From the NCBI RefSeq assembly GCF_018320785.1, contig NC_054871.1, positions 18,100,339-18,164,338 of the forward strand: a stretch of DNA of 64,000 nt, read 5' to 3'. The position numbers and the translations under genes were made by a program. Shown here one piece after another: positions 1 to 10,979 of this stretch (positions are counted from its first letter, which is position 1; each line of letters starts with the position of its first letter). This DNA comes from Cheilinus undulatus (Eukaryota > Chordata > Actinopteri > Labriformes > Labridae). The notes under the pieces are model-generated. The model was not told the origin of the DNA and ran no database searches. It saw nothing but the letters and a program-made list of their open reading frames with translations.

Positions 1-650
1 GGAATAATGATAATGTGATCATTCTTGGATCATTTCCTCACTGATCAATCCTACTAAGAACAATCTCCTGATTAGGCCATCAACTGTAGGACTTATGGAA
101 GGAAAACAGCTTCTTCTCTTGTCGTTTTCTTTTTCCACGGCTCTTTTGGATTTTATAATGTCAAAAAATTCTACCTTTAAGTTGACATAAATGTCCAGTT
201 TTCTTTTTCTGGTAAATTTATGACTTGTTAAATTAGAAATTTTTTTGAGATTTTACTTAAAAATTGACTGAACCTTCTCATTTTGGTATTCTTTATGGTG
301 GCTCTAAATGCCGTTGTAATGATGGATAGTTTATTGGCAGTTATTTATCCAGAACTAGTTTATGCAGGCCTGTTATGCTGGGATTTAGTCAATAAAACAA
401 TAAAAATGATGTTTAATTTTTCAGAGATTGTCCTGGGGGGGTTTAGAGTGTTTAGAGTAGAGGGACCCCAAAGAAAAAAGGTTGGGACCCACTGATGTAA
501 AGGTCTATCATTTCAGAAATGTTCTGCCTTCTACCATTTTTGAAGCCAAATAAGTGTTAGGAGAAATTACCAGAAACCAGAAGAACAAAAATGAATATAT
601 GTTGATGCGGTCGTTGACATTTCTCCAGACAGTTATTCTGCCATTAAAAA
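1..650. other. AT-rich sequence with no recognised gene
   Basis: No exon, RNA gene or clear mobile element is recognised here. The only open frame (about 283-495, plus) is short and has no recognisable motif. The stretch around 455-500, rich in GGGACC and AAAG, looks like the tail of an old interspersed repeat but cannot be classified. Confidence 0.4.
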
Positions 651-686
651 GCACCAAATCAGAGATTAGCAAGCGTCTCCTCTCAG

Positions 687-1104
687 TCTGAACCAGGGTC
701 TGCTGCTGGAGCAGGAGAGGCTGTCAGACTACGACAAACTGAAGACTGGAGAGTAGGAGGACACCAAGCTGCAGAAACTCATGTGAGTAAAGGACTCATC
801 CGTACGTTTATTTATGTTGAATGTGAGTTCATGTGGTGTTTTGTTGGCAGGCTGCTGAATGAGCAGAGGGAGCAGGCCAGAGAGGACCTGAAGGACCTGG
901 AGGGTCAGGGTACCAAAGTATCATTTATTTTGAAAGGGCATTTGAATGTACGGAAATCAGGAAAACGAACAACTTCACTTGTTTTTCCATTTGTGCCCAG
1001 AATCGAAAAACGAGTGAAGTTGTCTGTTTTCTTGATTTCCGTACGTTCAAATGCCTTTTCAAAATAAAAGATACTTTGGTACCCTGACCCTGGAGAAGAC
1101 TGTG
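687..1104 (+). pseudogene. Kinesin heavy chain (KIF5-type) gene fragment, two exons, disrupted
   Basis: Two exons of the coiled-coil stalk of a conventional kinesin heavy chain are visible. Exon one runs 687-782, with a CTCAG acceptor before it and a GTGAGT donor at 783, and reads LLLEQERLSDYDKLKTGE, a stop (TAG), then EDTKLQKL. Exon two starts at 851 after a TTGTTGGCAG acceptor and reads LLNEQREQAREDLKDLE. It resumes after an inserted element as EKTV and ends at 1104 before a GTAAGT donor. The two exons join in phase. The motifs EQERL and REQAREDLK are characteristic of KIF5 stalks. The retained intron means a DNA-level copy, not a processed pseudogene. The motor domain, neighbouring stalk exons and tail are absent. 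The in-frame stop and the exon-splitting insertion make it non-functional. Family assignment is from memory of KIF5 proteins. Confidence 0.7.
903..1089. mobile_element. 187-bp near-palindromic MITE inserted in the KIF5 exon
   Basis: The ends are long inverted repeats: GGTCAGGGTACCAAAGTATC on the left and its complement on the right. The match continues inward for roughly 80 bp per arm, leaving a small loop around 985-1010. The flanks carry a direct repeat CTGGAG (897-902 and 1090-1095). Removing the element and one copy restores an uninterrupted KIF5 reading frame, so the boundaries are well supported. A non-autonomous DNA transposon with a 6-bp target duplication is the simplest reading; the superfamily is not established. 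Confidence 0.85.
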
Positions 1105-1318
1105 GTAAGTATTTCCTGTTTCTACAGTGGAGGAGATGAAAACCCCATGAGGGGCTCAGTGATCGTCCATGCATGCAATTAAAGACTCCATCCTGTAAAA
1201 CTCCAGCTGTGTCTGCGTTTTTATTGCATAACCCCCTACTTACATCTCTGACGGCTCCCCAGGGGGGCACCACACCACGTCCCCCCTTCTCCATCAGGCA
1301 TGCCTTGATCCAGGTACC

Positions 1319-1974
1319 GGCCACAGTGGGGTTTGAACCCCAGCATCCCTGTGCAGAACTGGTCTAGTCCAGTCCTCTGTGCCATCGCCGCCATACCTTT
1401 CACACTACCATCTCTTCTCCTGGCGCATTTATCCTCTTTGTTCAGGATGTGGCTTTAAAATTCACTGAGACCAAGATGGGAGTTGAACCCAGAACCTCCA
1501 GACTCTGAGTCAGTCCACTATCTCTTTAGGCTACAGAGCCAGACATGCAGCAGAGCCTCAGAGGGGCTTTTCCTTCTTTATCTGGACTAAAATCTTGAAA
1601 ACTTAAAGACATTCGTTAGATTTGAAAAGCCAACTCCTGTCCAGGTCTCCTGAAGTCTCTGTGGACTCAGACTCTTAAAATATAGAGGAACCCAAGGTAA
1701 GATATGAACCTGTAAACTCCTGATTCACAGTCAGTCGGCTTTGCCACTAATCCACTGAGACACACACCTACTGATGTTTCTCAGAGGATCTGATCTCTGT
1801 TTTTGGAGACTGGACTTAAAAATGCACCAAGAATCAAACCCACAACCCTATGGCAGTCCTCTTTACTCCTGAGTCAGCGATTTACACCAGCAGCTTCAAA
1901 AATCCACAGAAGATTTGAACCAACAACCTCATGATTCCAGGACAGTTACCTGACCAACTGAGCTAACACACAGG
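1319..1974 (-). repeat. Array of about five degenerate tRNA-derived sequences
   Basis: On the minus strand, five stretches resemble tRNA genes: about 1395-1319, 1540-1469, 1763-1688, 1893-1824 and 1974-1902. Each carries a B-box-like GGTTCAAAYC or GGTTTGATTC motif. Some have an A-box, the best being TTAGCTCAGTTGG near 1955. The second resembles tRNA-Arg in its 3' half. The third has a plausible anticodon loop CTGTGAA, which would read GTG (His). Several are followed at once by a run of four or five T, like a Pol III terminator. Acceptor stems pair poorly, so these are probably tRNA-derived pseudogenes or a tRNA-based repeat cluster. Confidence 0.45.
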
Positions 1975-2040
1975 CTAAAGCTAGCTGCGGTATCTCTGAG
2001 ACTTCACATCTGGAGTAGAACATCTCTACGATCCACAATC

Positions 2041-2230
2041 TTTGCTGCTGAAGACTGTTTTCACATCTTGAGTTGCACATCTCCATGAGTGATGATCTTT
2101 GCCGCTGAAGACCATTTTCACGTCTTGAGTTGCACATCTCCATAAGTGATGATCTTTGCTGCTGAAGACCATTTTCACATCTTGAGTTGCACATCTCCAT
2201 GAGTGATGATCTTTGCTGATGAAGACCTTT
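2041..2230. repeat. Minisatellite, 57-bp unit, about 3.3 copies
   Basis: Tandem units start at 2041, 2098 and 2155 with a partial fourth at 2212. Each begins TTTGCYGCTGAAGAC and ends GTGATGATC, with only a few substitutions between units. The unit is a multiple of three, so open frames on the minus strand repeat a 19-residue block. That is a by-product of the period and not evidence for a protein. Confidence 0.9.
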
Positions 2231-2965
2231 CTCATACTTGAGAGGAGATATAAATAGATACAAAACCATTGACGAAAATGATGAAACAAACTTGTACACA
2301 TCTTGAGCTCTCTATTTTCTCCTCTGGTCGACCTTCATCACCAGTGATTGGAACATTCAGTCAATGCTTTTAGCCACTCTGTCATTTTTCTCCTGTGGTG
2401 TGAGCGTGCACACGAGGGAGAGGGAGTGAGGCTGCAAGCATGCAGTAGAGAGAGATGCAGAAACAGTGGCTGAGCCAAGCAGAGCAGAAAGAGGAGCTGT
2501 GAAAATGACAATACAGTAATTTGTTCATAAATTGGAGCTGCATTCAAAATTTTCAGGGCGCACGCCTCCTTCTCATTAGTTTTGCTGCCAAAATAATGGC
2601 AAGCTCTGGAAATTTATGGTGGGTATCACCCTCTGTTACTGTGACAGTATGATTGTTGCAAAGCTCACATAACCCATGGGTGCAGCACGCCGTGTTGCTG
2701 GCATGCAACGGTTGCCACGTATCCGCTTTCGTGTAACACCTTGACATGCAACGGGTTGCGAGGGCCCGTTATTGCTGCTTGCAGCTTTAATTATTATTGT
2801 TATCCATGAATTTTCGAATTTACTGATTTACAAAAAAACTGAAAAGTTAGTAAAGCACATTAATATTTCTTGATTAATATGTCAAATTATAGTTATTTAC
2901 CTGCATTCCTGAACAGAAGAATTAGTTTTAGTGGTTGAATGTTATGCTTGATTCATTTCTGACTT
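2231..2965. other. Non-coding stretch with an interspersed-repeat tail
   Basis: No gene is seen. Around 2690-2795 the sequence (GGTTGCGAGGGCCCGTTATT, then GCTGCTTGCAGC) matches a repeat tail also seen near 9595-9650 and 52015-52075, so it belongs to a dispersed family. The family could not be named. Confidence 0.4.
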
Positions 2966-2969
2966 CTTA

Positions 2970-3135
2970 GAGAAGCCCAGTGAGCCGGCTCAAATTTGGG
3001 TGAATTCAGTTTTAAATTCTTCATTCCTGTTCAAAATGGTAAAACGTGGAGAGCTCACTGAAAATGAAAGAGTTTGCATTAAAGCACTTCATGTTGCTGG
3101 ATGGTCTTTGAGACAAATATGACAGGTGGTCTAAT
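2970..3135 (+). mobile_element. Tc1/mariner-like transposase relic, N-terminal part
   Basis: Reading about 3036-3120 on the plus strand gives MVKRGELTENERVCIKALH followed by AGWSLRQI. This resembles the N-terminal helix-turn-helix of Tc1-like transposases. Longer copies of the same relic lie at about 10980-11395 and 54435-54875. No catalytic region remains. The left boundary of the segmental duplication follows directly. Confidence 0.55.
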
Positions 3136-4413
3136 ATTGTTAAGCACTGTATATGAAGTAATTCCACTATACATCTCACTTCTTTTAATAAATATTTTCC
3201 TACCATCATTCAGGAACACTCTCGTTATATGTTTAACCATTTGATTGCAAAGTGGATACAGTTTTCCTTGAAGGCTGTGCTCAGTTGCTCCCTGGGTTAG
3301 TCGAACAGCATGCTTTGACTTTCCAAGGGAGCGCATAGCTAGAAACCCCCATATGAACAGTTACATTTGTGTCAATGTGTATTGAATACAATAAATGTAG
3401 TTCATAAGCTCTTTTCAAAACTCTCTAAATATATTTTAATGTTGCTTAAATGCAGTCAAAGATCACACCACTGTATGTATTAATATGTTCAATTTTGTTT
3501 CTTTTAGGAAACATTTGAAAAATTTTAAACCACAGTGGTTTAGCAATGAAGTGGACCTCCTAGAGGTGGAAGCATAACCAAACGAAAGTAGTACACAGTC
3601 ATCCTCACATTTTCACTATAAATGTTCAGTGGAACAGAACAAAATCCTCTCAATGATCAGTGCAACTACAACTAAATTATACAATTACTAAAAGGCTGAC
3701 AAGAATTTTGCTGATTCAACATCCTAAATAGTGCAAATAATGCAAAAAGACAGGTGCTAGAACATTAACCCATATGCATAAATCAACTAATATAATCATT
3801 TAAAACCACTGAGATAACTCGTTACATCTTCACATCTGTATTCATTCAAATATATCACCCAGACTACATTTCCTTATATTGAAATTACATAAACACATGA
3901 AGATGATTTATTTAAAACCTTGAACACATCGTAATGTAACATGATTCTGTCTTGTTATGGCAGACTAGCTTTTGTCCTACTTGTGTGAATATGCAGGGTA
4001 TGGTTACAACCATACCCGGTCTCCCCTATTTGTTGCATAAACAGGTGATGAATTCTCTGCTCTGCCGTAGCCACCATTATTGAACTACCTCGTCATAGTC
4101 GCGTGACGTTTGCTGTGAATTGTTCTAGGCTCTGGCCCGAATACGTGACGTAATACAAGTACAGCAACGCCACCTACGAAGACAAACCACGCACGCAGTT
4201 TATTATCTCGATAATCAGAATGGGAAAAGGGTAAAAAAAAGGCAAAAGTCTCTCAAAACTAAAATCAAAGAGACAGTGTGTACAATAAATCGTGCCTGCA
4301 ACACCAATTTCAGCTAGAAAGACGCTCTAATCCGAACTCCTCACCTCCTGTTCACCGACACATTTACAGCAGAAATCTGCGACAGAAGAAACGTGTCCTG
4401 CTTTAATCCTTAC

Positions 4414-4526
4414 CTTTCCTTCACAGCTGGGAGATGATTGAACCGTCCTGTCGGGAAGAAAATGACGGCTGGAAGAGAGATGCAGGGCGTGGTCATGTGC
4501 GGTTTGGGAGAAACGAAACTGAAACT
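4414..4526 (-). promoter_or_regulatory. Orphan ISRE promoter and 5' UTR exon (copy of the gene C first exon)
   Basis: The motif GAAACGAAACTGAAACT at 4510-4526 is a tandem IRF/ISRE-type GAAA repeat. About 95 bp downstream on the minus strand, a candidate first exon ends at 4414 with a consensus donor (AAG then GTAAGG). The arrangement is the same as at genes C (35717-35828) and B (53636-53724). In this duplicate no TLDc coding exon lies downstream, because the duplication ends near 3145. The motif is the best-preserved ISRE of the set. It could still be interferon-responsive and drive a non-coding transcript towards the KIF5 fragment, but that is inference. Confidence 0.65.
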
Positions 4527-5949
4527 CATCACTAGCCTACTTAAGTTTTGCTGTCCGGTTGAACTGATGTTTTTTCTTGAATAAAGAAACGCTATGCATG
4601 TACAAAACACAATGTTTCAGTCCCGTTTGTTTTAAATATATTACATGTAAGGTCTATCTTTACTATCTAGTGTTGTCAGTTTAGAGAACTTCACCAGAAT
4701 TGGACCATGTATTCTTTTATTGCTTATTGCATTCTTGTGCAAAAATTCATCCCCAACACCACAAAATCCGTTTGAATGTGCATTTCATGACACTTTCAAT
4801 AAACTGATGAGTAAAATGTAAACATAATCTGGATTTAAAACAACCCCTTCCAAATTATTTTTCTAATCCTGCAACACACAGCCTGTAGGCTAAGCCTTAA
4901 CTACAGTTACAAAATTATCCATTTTTAAGACACACAAAAAAATGATTCAAAATAAACTTCCCATGAAGTCATGAAATGAAAAAGAAATGACGAAAATAGT
5001 TTTTTAAACAGTGTTTCTTTTATTCTAACAGGATTTTCATCAGGACGTGTAGAGAATATCCATCTTTAAAGTTATTCTGTTAGATGCGGAGCCCATGATT
5101 TCACCAAGATTCCTGGCTTGATTTTCAAATTTAGTTTCAGACTGTTGCATATACATTTCACTTTCTTGAGTTTGTTAAAATATTTCTTATTTTGCCATTT
5201 CAAAACATGATTTCAAAAAATATCAAAGTATTAAAAAATTAAAACATAGTCTAAACTATTATGAGCTTGTATTGTTTGAGATTATAACAAAGTACAAGCT
5301 AAATGAAGGAAATCATGCAGAACAAAAACAGAATACTTGATCAAACATCTGATCAACTGTCAAGGTATTTTCAAGAAAACAGCCTGCTTGGTTTAATGCC
5401 ATTTAAGACTTTTTTTGTCAGCTTAAGACTGCATACCAAATGACTGATGTCTGCACATGATGAAACAGCTTAATTGTGTTTCCTGTTCACCAGGAGTAGT
5501 TATACCTGAAGTTTTTATAGAACTTTTCAGGAGTTCATGTTATCTGATGTAGACCTTAGCATAGGCATCAATCTTGTCTAGTTAATACAAAACATGTAAA
5601 CACAAAACTACACTATAACACAGTTAAAAAAAAATGAAATGGCTGTTTTAACTCCAAGCTATCTAGAACAGTCGTCCATTAAGGTGCAAGCACAGCTGAA
5701 ACAAGCATGCTGCAACCAAGAACAGAGCAGTAGAAGATGAAAACATTATTAAAGCTCCCACCCTGAGCATGACATGGTTTCACTGTGAACATGATTGATG
5801 GTCGATTAAATACTATGTCACTATGTGAAAAGTGCAAAGGAAATGGCATTATACTACGGTTCATGCTGATAAATGGATGGCTGTGTGGATCTTCATAAGG
5901 AAGATTTTATCAGTAACATCATTGCTGGTTTATCTGCTACTTAGAATTT

Positions 5950-6144
5950 CTACTCCTTGGTTTTCACGTTGCTGAGTTGGTCGCTGATTTCATCAAAGTA
6001 GTCATCAGTGACACAAAGCATCTGGTAGACAGCACTGAGCAGCAGGATGTCGCAGTTCAGGTCCAGCTCTAACTCCTGGCTGTAGTTCTTCACTGGGATG
6101 ACGCAGGACAATGGCAGACCGAGACGAGTGCTGGCCTCCTGCAT
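5950..6144 (-). pseudogene. IFI44-like gene E remnant: last coding exon only
   Basis: The exon starts [20 protein letters not shown] and ends NVKTKE then TAG. It is 195 nt like the last exon of genes A-D, is free of internal stops, and its translation differs from gene B (40983-41177) at one residue. The preceding intron is present, but at 9514 the sequence leaves the gene exactly where the TKVD exon should begin, and no upstream exon follows in this copy. E therefore lacks the TLDc domain, P-loop and G motifs. Its acceptor (TTTCATGATCCAG) is intact, so splicing from another transcript cannot be excluded, but a functional IFI44 protein can. Confidence 0.85.
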
Positions 6145-8215
6145 CTGGATCATGAAACATTCACATGACAAAAGCTGATACTTTTCTCTGAAGACTACAC
6201 AGAAATTTGCCAAATTTTGTGAAATCATAGACAAATGTGTTTAACTTGCGTTTAGTTTGGCCTTCTACGTCTTATTGGTTAAAGAGTAAGAAACCCCTAG
6301 ACCATTCAGCTGGAAATCTAAGTATGTGGGTGTTTAGTGCTGCTGTTGATCAATTCTGGTTCAAATCTGAACATCTGCTACATATTAATATTCTTCACAT
6401 TGCCTCTTCAATTTTTCAATTTGCAGAGCTGGAAGCAGGTGATGTATGCGGTGCCAGCTTTCTCTTGAGCAGAATGACCACAAGGAACATTTTTGTAAAT
6501 AGTTCATGGCTTTCCATGAAATGTGGCGATTACTAAGTGGAGTAACTGGGCTATTTGTTAAATGTGAAAGGGGAGCAATGTCTACCATTCTACTGCTCCT
6601 CCATATCCTCTGATGCAGCCCACAGGACTCTGGAGGACAGATGTCCTCTTCTTCAAAAGACGTTTCTGTCAATGAAAGCTGGCCAAACACTACAAGACAA
6701 TCATGCCGATTTTGGGCCATGTTGCCTCCTTGTAATCAAAGCCAGTAAAGGTGTGAGAGCAAAAATTCAAGGTATTTCATGGGGTATTTCAAGTGTAGTT
6801 TGTTCCTGTTTGGTCAGTGGGTGTCGCTGCATGACTTCAGGTTAGTTATAAATACTAAGGACTGTATGTCTGGGTCAAGTGAGTGATCCCAGAGGGACAA
6901 GGTTTTTTGAATGCAAAAGCACATGCTGTATTTCAATTTTAGTTGGAAGTTTATGTCATTGTTTTGGTATGTTATGGTTGTTGTTTATGCCATCGCCTTG
7001 GAAGATTCATAAAATGAACTTCAATAATTGCAGCAATGACACAGACACACCCTCAGGTAAAGATGTTTGCAACCAATAGCCTAGATCCGTCAGCCAAGTC
7101 ACCCCAGGATCATACAGCTCAGTAGCTCAGTAGTCGATTGATCTCCTTTTATTGGGTGAGATTTTTCTGTGGTGTGCTGTAATAAGAGGGACCTTTCCCA
7201 TTCTAATCTGCTTGAGGACAATTGGAGCTGCACTGACCTGAGATCTTAAATATTAAACGTTCATTTTTTACAATCAAAAATCCTGCTGTGTGTGGGTACA
7301 CCTCGGACAGCTAAGCACTCACACTGTCCATTGTCTTGTGGAACAGAACAATAACCAATCAGCAAGCTGATAGGAGGAAGCAAAACAAACAGCCAGGGGA
7401 ATGATAGTAAACATGAAACAAAAATTAGATGTCAGAAATGGAGGAGCAACTTGTTGATTTGTGGCAAAACACAAGTGTTTATACATGTTCTATAAAACAT
7501 ACCATGATCTAACTGAAAAACAGAGGAGCTGGACTGAAACTGCGACCACCTGGATGTAACAGGTAGATAACAGCTTGCAACATTTAGCTTCTTTACTCAA
7601 AAATGTGTTTGACCACACAAGATTTCAATTTCTGAGAGTAGAGACTCTGATTGTTGGTGATCTGGTCTTGTGGTCTGTGTTGCTCATCTCAGTCCACACC
7701 ACACACACAGGGTCAAATCTGTCATTATACTGTATGTTGTCATGTGTGGGGTCTGGCATTGTCACAATTGGTAACAGGCTGTTTCAATGCTGCTTCTCAA
7801 GTAGAAGCATATTGCTAATCACCTAGCATGTACTGCCAAGATAGACAGTATGGTGTGGACAGCACCAAGGAGTGAGGGTGTGTTTCATCTGCCCCATCCC
7901 AGCCCTGTCCATGTTGATAAACTGAAATTCAAAAGCCATTTTTTTAAATTCTTTGAAACAACTTCTCAAGAATATTCAGGTCAATAAATGATAAATGCTG
8001 AAAACATTTGTTTGATGACACTGCCATCCTACTGATGTGAATCTTAAGCTTTACAATATGCGCAAGACATTAAGACTGATCTACAACTCTAAAGTGTACA
8101 CTTATCCTTCTTATTATTGTGTCTATATTCAGTGATTGCTGGTTTTGTCATTGTGTTGCTGCAACACTCAAAGTCTTCCCCTTGGAATCAATAGAACATT
8201 GTCTTGTCTTATCTT

Positions 8216-9364
8216 CAGTGGGGGGTAGAGCACACAGAAACAGTACTTTAGTAAAAGTACTGTTACTTAATAATAATTACTCAAGTAGAAGTGAAAGTAC
8301 TTGTAAAAACAGTACTCGAGTAAAAGTAAATAAGTACCCTCTTTTAAGACTACTCAAGTAGTGAGTAACTTTATTTTGTGCAATTAATAAAATGAAAAAT
8401 TCAATATAATGAGAAAAAACAGACTCTCATTGTAGTTACCTTATTTCTACATGATGATTTTAATCTCACATGAATTTTTACCTTGCAGTTCTTACTTTTT
8501 AATCACATTGTATTTATTTTATCATGTGTTAATGATTTTTGGCTCATATGTATGAAATCAATCTTATGAACTGGCCTCATTTCTGACTTTTTGCCCTTTT
8601 TTTATCTAATTTTTACTTTTTGGCTCCAATTTATAAATTTTTATCCTGATTATCATATCAGAGTGGCATATCAGAGATATGCCACACGCACACGATAATA
8701 GGATCACCTACAACGTAACGTGGCAAAGTTGCATAGGTGGTTGGACACGTGACATCATTTATCACTGACACTGCTGCGTCTTTGCAGTCTGCAAGTTAAA
8801 ACAGAGTTTTGAACTTCAACGTTTAGCTAACCATCAATGCAGTCGTTATCTTGTTTATCTTTCTTACCATAACGTGCTTTCTTAGATTTGACGTGCTATA
8901 TTTGAAGCTTGAGATTTCCACAGTTTTAGGTAGACAGAGTGGGCAGCGCATTATGTGGCTGTTGTTCCCTTTGAAAGCCAAAGAGTCCTGTTGTTGAGCC
9001 AGGGATAAACATGCTCCTCTGAAGGCGACGCAGGTATTACACCTTCAGCCATTATCTCCAGCTGTTGATAGTTAAGAGGGAGGGAACACTCCTCTGTTTA
9101 CTCTGTGGTGCTGAGGATTTTACCTCATGCTGCTGTGAGAGCTCAGCTGAGTGTAGAAAATACTTAATGAAAATAAATTATAGACAAAAGTAGCAACCAG
9201 TGCAAGCCCAATGTGATGGAGTAAAAGTAAAGTTTTTTCATCAGAAATGTAACGGAGTAGGAGTAAAAAGTACTCTGCTCAGTAACTACTCTCAGAAGTA
9301 GGATTTTCAAAAAACTACTCAAGTAAATGTAACAGAGTAACTAACGCGTTACTACCCACCTCTG
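8216..9364. mobile_element. Non-autonomous hAT-like DNA transposon (copy in gene E intron)
   Basis: The ends are inverted: CAGTGGGGGGTAG on the left and CTACCCACCTCTG on the right. They are flanked by an 8-bp direct repeat CTTATCTT (8208-8215 and 9365-9372), the hAT signature. Subterminal sequence is rich in AGTAAAAGTA and TACTCAAGTA motifs at both ends. No transposase frame is seen. The orthologous copy is at 43256-44386, so insertion preceded the duplication. Confidence 0.85.
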
Positions 9365-9754
9365 CTTATCTTATTTTAAAGTTAAATTCAGGACTAAAAA
9401 CTGATACAATTTTTCATCATATAAATATATGAAGTAAATCAAATTGTTTTTTCAAGTATTGACAAAATGGTTATTCTTTAAGTATTTTTCCTCTTTAAAA
9501 AAAAAAAAGCTCACAGGATCTACATGGCCTCTCTGCCGTGCTGCAGCACAATGCATAGGTTTGCTAACACCCCACTATTACCACACACATGGGCGGTTGC
9601 GCCACACCCTGATGTGCGTCGGGGTGCGAGGGCCCTCCAGTGCTGCATGCATCCCTGGTTCAATGTTGTAATTTAAACCAAACAGATTAATTTTAAAAGT
9701 GTACCCACAAAGGCACAAACTATTCTGACAAAAATCTTTTCTTTAAGCGCCACA

Positions 9755-10300
9755 AAAACTCCTTTCACTGCTATGCAGATGACACACAGATATACCTATC
9801 TCTGAGACCTGAGGATCCTAGAAGCCTAACTGCTGTCAAAGACCGTTTAAGCAAGATCAGCTGCTTGATGGCTCAAATTACATTCAACTCTGAATCGGAA
9901 ACAATACCTTTAATGCTCAAAATTCCCCCACCTCGGCCTTGGTTCTCTGTTTGATAATATCAGACCCTCAACCAGAAACCTATGAGTGGTGTTTAACTAA
10001 GACCTCACCTTAACCATCCACATCAATAAAGTTGTCCAGTCATGCAGTTCTTTCACTTCCAAACAATTGCAAAAATAAATACAATCTGGTCTGACCTTTA
10101 GAAAGTTATCCATACCCTTATCTTCTCTAAACCTGATTACTGCAACGTACACCTCCCTGGCATCAATCAAAAATCACTCTTTGCATCCAGCCAGTTCAGA
10201 ATGCACTAGCTAGGATTCTAACTGGTTTAAACAGAAAACATAACATCACCCCAATTTCAGTTTCTTTACACTGGCTCCCTGTAAGTTTTAGAATTGATTT
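9755..10300 (+). mobile_element. L2-like LINE reverse transcriptase fragment, decayed
   Basis: Translating plus-strand frames gives CYADDTQIYLSL (the reverse transcriptase YxDD box), then DYCNVHLPGINQKSL further on, with stops and frameshifts between. These motifs are typical of fish L2-like LINEs. The same fragment occurs at 52170-52935. Just upstream (about 9540-9668) is the dispersed repeat tail also seen near 2690. This copy ends earlier than the right one, at unrelated sequence after about 10310. Confidence 0.75.
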
Positions 10301-10706
10301 TGAATTGGTGTTTGAATTGGGTGTCCACTCAGTTCTCACCAGACTGAGAAAGTTGTGTTTGCATGAGTTTATATCAGTATTTATTTATATAAAAATGAAT
10401 TTGACTTTCTAGTTATGTTGGGCTGGTTCCAACTTCTTACCACCGCACATCGGATGGAAATCTGAGTGACCATTATGAAACACCCCGAATTGGACAGGCT
10501 TATCTTGGCTCTTTTCCCAGATATAAGGGTAGACCTAAATAACAGCCAAAAAAACCCAAACAAACAAACAACCAAAAAAAAAAAAAAACAACTCGTATTT
10601 CCCACAGAAATAAAGTTCCACAACCATCCATTTCATGAATGTGACACATTTATTGGATATGAAAAAACATGGTGGTGTGTTGTTCGAGCTGGGTAGGGGT
10701 ATCTCG

Positions 10707-10775
<69 letters not shown>
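10707..10775. repeat. Poly(A) run followed by (TA)n microsatellite
   Basis: About 34 A (10707-10740) are followed by about 17 TA units (10741-10775). The matching site at 54189-54225 is shorter (about 15 A and 11 TA), so the tract has changed length since the duplication. Open frames of Lys and Tyr-Ile repeats across it are artefacts. Confidence 0.95.
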
Positions 10776-10779
<4 letters not shown>

Positions 10780-10979
10780 ACATCCAAGAAATCATGTCTG
10801 GCCCTCGGCTTTCTATCCTTGAAAAATGTTGGCCCCCAGGAAAAACTAATTGCGGACATCGATTGTACAGTATCTGTCTGATCTGCAATAATAAATCTCT
10901 TTTTTTTCTGTATTTGATGCATTTCTGTGTTTATTTGAACAGAAGAGCAGAAGGAATCACTTAGGTTGTCGTAATGTTT

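Noticed and set aside
905-1324. 139-codon minus-strand frame
   Set aside because: It runs through the palindromic MITE and the KIF5 exon in the wrong orientation.
2041-2230. Possible CRISPR-like array
   Set aside because: Units are contiguous near-identical 57-bp blocks without unique spacers, in a vertebrate genome.
1946-2301. Repeat-containing minus-strand frames suggesting a repetitive protein
   Set aside because: Two overlapping frames are both open because the minisatellite unit is 57 bp; no start context, splice sites or homologue are evident.
6385-6720. 111-codon minus-strand frame conserved at 41418-41753
   Set aside because: Conservation only reflects the recent duplication; it is within the last intron, overlaps plus-strand frames also conserved, and has no recognised motif.
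10535-10964. Open frames of poly-Lys and Ile-Tyr repeats on both strands
   Set aside because: They are translations of the poly(A) and (TA)n tract.
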